Assembly: GCF_025420585.1 (NCBI RefSeq)
Contig: NZ_JAOEGB010000010.1
Span: forward strand, 124,001 to 188,000
Length of the DNA stretch: 64,000 nt
Direction: 5' to 3'
DNA from: Planotetraspora sp. A-T 1434
GTDB taxonomy: Bacteria; Actinomycetota; Actinomycetes; Streptosporangiales; Streptosporangiaceae
A program made the translations under genes and the position numbers. Below, piece after piece: positions 62,058 to 64,000 of this stretch; the stretch's first letter is position 1; each line of letters opens with the position of its first letter. Below the pieces are notes generated by a model, which had not been told where the DNA came from, made no database searches, and saw nothing but the letters and a program-made list of their open reading frames with translations.

Positions 62058-63313
62058 TGAACCCGCCGATGAGCCCAGGCGAGTACGCCCGTGCCGTACG
62101 CGACGCCCTGGCGGACCTGCCCGACAGGGACCGCGAGGAGCTGCTGGAGGACCTCGACGACCATCTCAGCGAGGTCGCCGCCGAGTCGGACGTGCCGCTG
62201 GAGGATCGCCTCGGCTCCCCGATCGCGTACGCCGCCGAGCTGCGGGCCGCCTACGGGGGCCGTCCCGTGGCGCCGCGCCGAGCCCCGCGATCAAGGGACC
62301 GGATCCGCTCAGCCACCCGAACGGCTCACGCCCGGCTGCTCGGCCTCCCGCCGTACCAGCAGGCGGCCGCGTTCCTGCCCGAGCTCCGGCCCGCCTGGTG
62401 GGTGTTACGCGGCTACGCCCTCGCCCTCGTCGTGCTGGGAACGCTGGGACCGGACGATGTCGTCCCCGGCAACCTCGTGGCGTGGGCGTTCACCCTCATG
62501 GTGATCTGGGCATCCGTATGGCTCGGGCGGCGGACCGTGAGCCGTGGAGTGCCCACCCGGCCGGCGCCCGCCGCTGGACAGCCCGAGCGCTGGGGAGCCG
62601 CGTCCGCCAGAGGATCCGCGTCCGCCGGAGAATTCGGGTCTGCGGGAGAGCGTGTGCCTGCGGGAGCTTCCGGGTCTGTGCGGGGACCGGCCTCCGGGCG
62701 GCGAAGGGTCCTCACCTGGCGACGGGCGCTGCTGCTGGGGATCAACGCGCTCGCGGTCGTGTGCGTGCTCTCCGGGATGGCGAAGGCCTCCGACGCCGGG
62801 GACGGGGACAAGGTCGCCTTCGCGTACGGCGGGCCGGGATCCCGCGTCCCGGTCGAGAGCGTCGCGAGCCTGGACGGGGGAGGCGTCTACAACATCTTCC
62901 CCTTCTCCGCGGACGGCACGCCGCTGAGCGACGTCCGGCTCTACGACCAGGACGGCAAGGCGATCACCACCGACCCCGAGATGTACGGCCAGGCGATCAT
63001 CGCCCCGTGCGGGGGAGGGCCGATCATCCGCAACGCCTACCCGCTGCCGCTCAAGCCGGAGGTCGAAGCCTTCGGGGACGGCCCCGGCCCACTCCCGGAA
63101 GGGGCTCCGGCGTGCGTCACGCCGACGCCCTTCCCGTCGCCGAGCACGTCCCCGAGCCCGGCCGACTCCCCAAGCGGGAGCCCGAGCGAGACGCCGAGTG
63201 CCGGCCCGACCCTTGGTCCCAGCCCGACCTCGACGCCGATGCCCAGCCCGACGCCGAGCCCGACGCCGAGCTCGACGCCGAGCCCGAGCCGGACCGGGAA
63301 GAAGGGTCACTGA
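62057..63313 (+). CDS. HAAS domain membrane protein
   Basis: 418 residues. The N-terminal HAAS domain (ALADLPDRDREELLEDLDDH and LGSPIAYAAELRAAYGG) is the helical module paired with PadR regulators. Two hydrophobic segments follow near residues 116-155 and one near 230-245. The outer region has no known domain, and the C-terminal 60 residues are a Pro/Ser/Thr repeat of the form PSPTPS that may span the cell wall. Its stop overlaps the P450 gene stop on the other strand by 7 bp. Confidence 0.8.
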   Translation: MNPPMSPGEYARAVRDALADLPDRDREELLEDLDDHLSEVAAESDVPLEDRLGSPIAYAAELRAAYGGRPVAPRRAPRSRDRIRSATRTAHARLLGLPPYQQAAAFLPELRPAWWVLRGYALALVVLGTLGPDDVVPGNLVAWAFTLMVIWASVWLGRRTVSRGVPTRPAPAAGQPERWGAASARGSASAGEFGSAGERVPAGASGSVRGPASGRRRVLTWRRALLLGINALAVVCVLSGMAKASDAGDGDKVAFAYGGPGSRVPVESVASLDGGGVYNIFPFSADGTPLSDVRLYDQDGKAITTDPEMYGQAIIAPCGGGPIIRNAYPLPLKPEVEAFGDGPGPLPEGAPACVTPTPFPSPSTSPSPADSPSGSPSETPSAGPTLGPSPTSTPMPSPTPSPTPSSTPSPSRTGKKGH

Positions 63314-64000
63314 CGCAGCCGGACCGGCAGCGAGAAGAGCCCGCGCATGATGGCGCTCGGCCACCACGTCAGCCCGGCCGGGTCGGCGGCGAGCCGTAGA
63401 TCCGGGAACCGGCGAAGCACGGTCCCGATCGCGACCTCGGCCTCGACCTTGGCCAAGGCCGCCCCGATGCAGTAGTGGGGCCCGCGCCCGAACGCCAGGT
63501 GCGGTTCGCCGATCCTGCCGGGGGAGAACGCGTCGGGGTCGGGGAAGGCCGACGGATCCCGGTTGGCGGCCAGCAGGGACACCAGGATGGGGTCTCCGGG
63601 CAGCATCTCCTGCCCGCCGATGACGACGGGCTCGGTCGGGAAACGCCAGGTCGCGTTCCGCACCGGCCCGTCGTAGCGGAGCATCTCGTCGATGACGTCG
63701 GGAAGCCGTGAGGGGTCCGCGCGGAGGGCCGCCGCCTGGCCGGGGTGCCGCAGCAGCGCCAGCAGACCGTTGCCGATCAGCGCCACAGTGGTCTCGTGGC
63801 CGGCGATGAGCAGCAGGAACGCCGTGGACGTCAGCTCGTCGGTGTCGATCTCGCCGTCCTTCGAGCGCCTGACCAGGTCGGTCAGCAGGTCGTCGCCGGG
63901 GCGCGAGCGCTTGAGCTCGACCAGGTCGGCCAGGAACTTCTCCAGGGCGTCGGTGGCCCGCGCGATCTCCTCGACCTCGGAGGCCTCCGCCGAGTCGATC
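63307..64000 (-). CDS. Cytochrome P450, C-terminal part
   Basis: The gene is cut by the window edge; about 230 C-terminal residues are visible. The I-helix motif LLIAGHETTVALIGN, the K-helix ExxR in DEMLRYDGPVRN, and the heme-binding FGRGPHYCIGAALAKVE with its Cys ligand are all intact. This is a soluble bacterial class I P450 (CYP105/107-like style), probably using ferredoxin for electron supply. It hydroxylates a secondary metabolite or lipid; the substrate cannot be inferred. No ferredoxin gene lies on its 3' side. Confidence 0.92.
   Translation of the reverse strand, partial: IDSAEASEVEEIARATDALEKFLADLVELKRSRPGDDLLTDLVRRSKDGEIDTDELTSTAFLLLIAGHETTVALIGNGLLALLRHPGQAAALRADPSRLPDVIDEMLRYDGPVRNATWRFPTEPVVIGGQEMLPGDPILVSLLAANRDPSAFPDPDAFSPGRIGEPHLAFGRGPHYCIGAALAKVEAEVAIGTVLRRFPDLRLAADPAGLTWWPSAIMRGLFSLPVRLRQ

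Overview
The window is high-GC chromosomal DNA from an actinomycete. The core gene order (ispE to an ABC-F ATPase; tRNA-Gln-glmU-prs-rplY-pth; mfd-SurA-like-mazG-eno-divIC-DUF501-ppx) is the classic actinobacterial arrangement. GTG/TTG starts, strong GGAGG ribosome sites, DUF6082/DUF6879 genes, a TipA-type MerR and many secreted proteins fit a filamentous actinomycete. A Streptosporangiaceae-like organism is my inference, not something the sequence proves.

Layout. 0-4 kb: the end of ispE, an ABC-F protein, and a secreted trypsin-like protein on the minus strand. 4.2-5.7 kb: a divergent MarR/trans-aconitate methyltransferase pair with operators between them. 5.8-12.6 kb: a polyphosphate and lipid block (CYTH-CHAD protein, MutT1-like Nudix-phosphatase, ppk with a PHO-box-like sequence, a TetR regulator with a long charged helix, an acyl-CoA desaturase). 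12.9-18.6 kb: an HTH/LAGLIDADG-like protein, tRNA-Gln, glmU, prs, rplY, pth. 18.5-52.4 kb: a large accessory block between pth and mfd, genes that lie close together in Mycobacterium tuberculosis. 52.9-61.7 kb: mfd through ppx. 61.7-64 kb: a PadR/HAAS pair and a P450 that runs off the window.

The accessory block reads as a Wzx/Wzy-type exopolysaccharide locus with its own sulfation supply. The left arm (19.3-27.2 kb) has a polyprenyl-phosphate sugar transferase, cysQ, cysD and cysN (APS/PAPS metabolism), a sulfotransferase and two glycosyltransferases. The right arm (39.8-49.6 kb) has two more sulfotransferases, a flippase, a kinase-like protein, an O-antigen-ligase-like polymerase, a Wzz-like chain-length protein, a GH26 lipoprotein and an APS kinase fused to a degenerate ATP-sulfurylase domain. 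No sulfite-assimilation genes are present, so the sulfate activation probably feeds sulfotransferases. Between the arms (27.2-39.8 kb) is a second accessory island of small orphan genes, broken genes, a TIGR02391 protein and a two-gene MazG-like/nuclease-helicase pair that looks like a defence module.

The most unusual non-coding feature is a family of 11-bp elements (GTGATCATGCA) in five arrays. Copies are spaced 52-53 bp apart (sometimes 20 bp), often arranged as mirrored halves, and one array lies in frame inside the kinase-like gene. Three probable single-base frameshifts occur in small accessory genes; they may be real decay or assembly errors.
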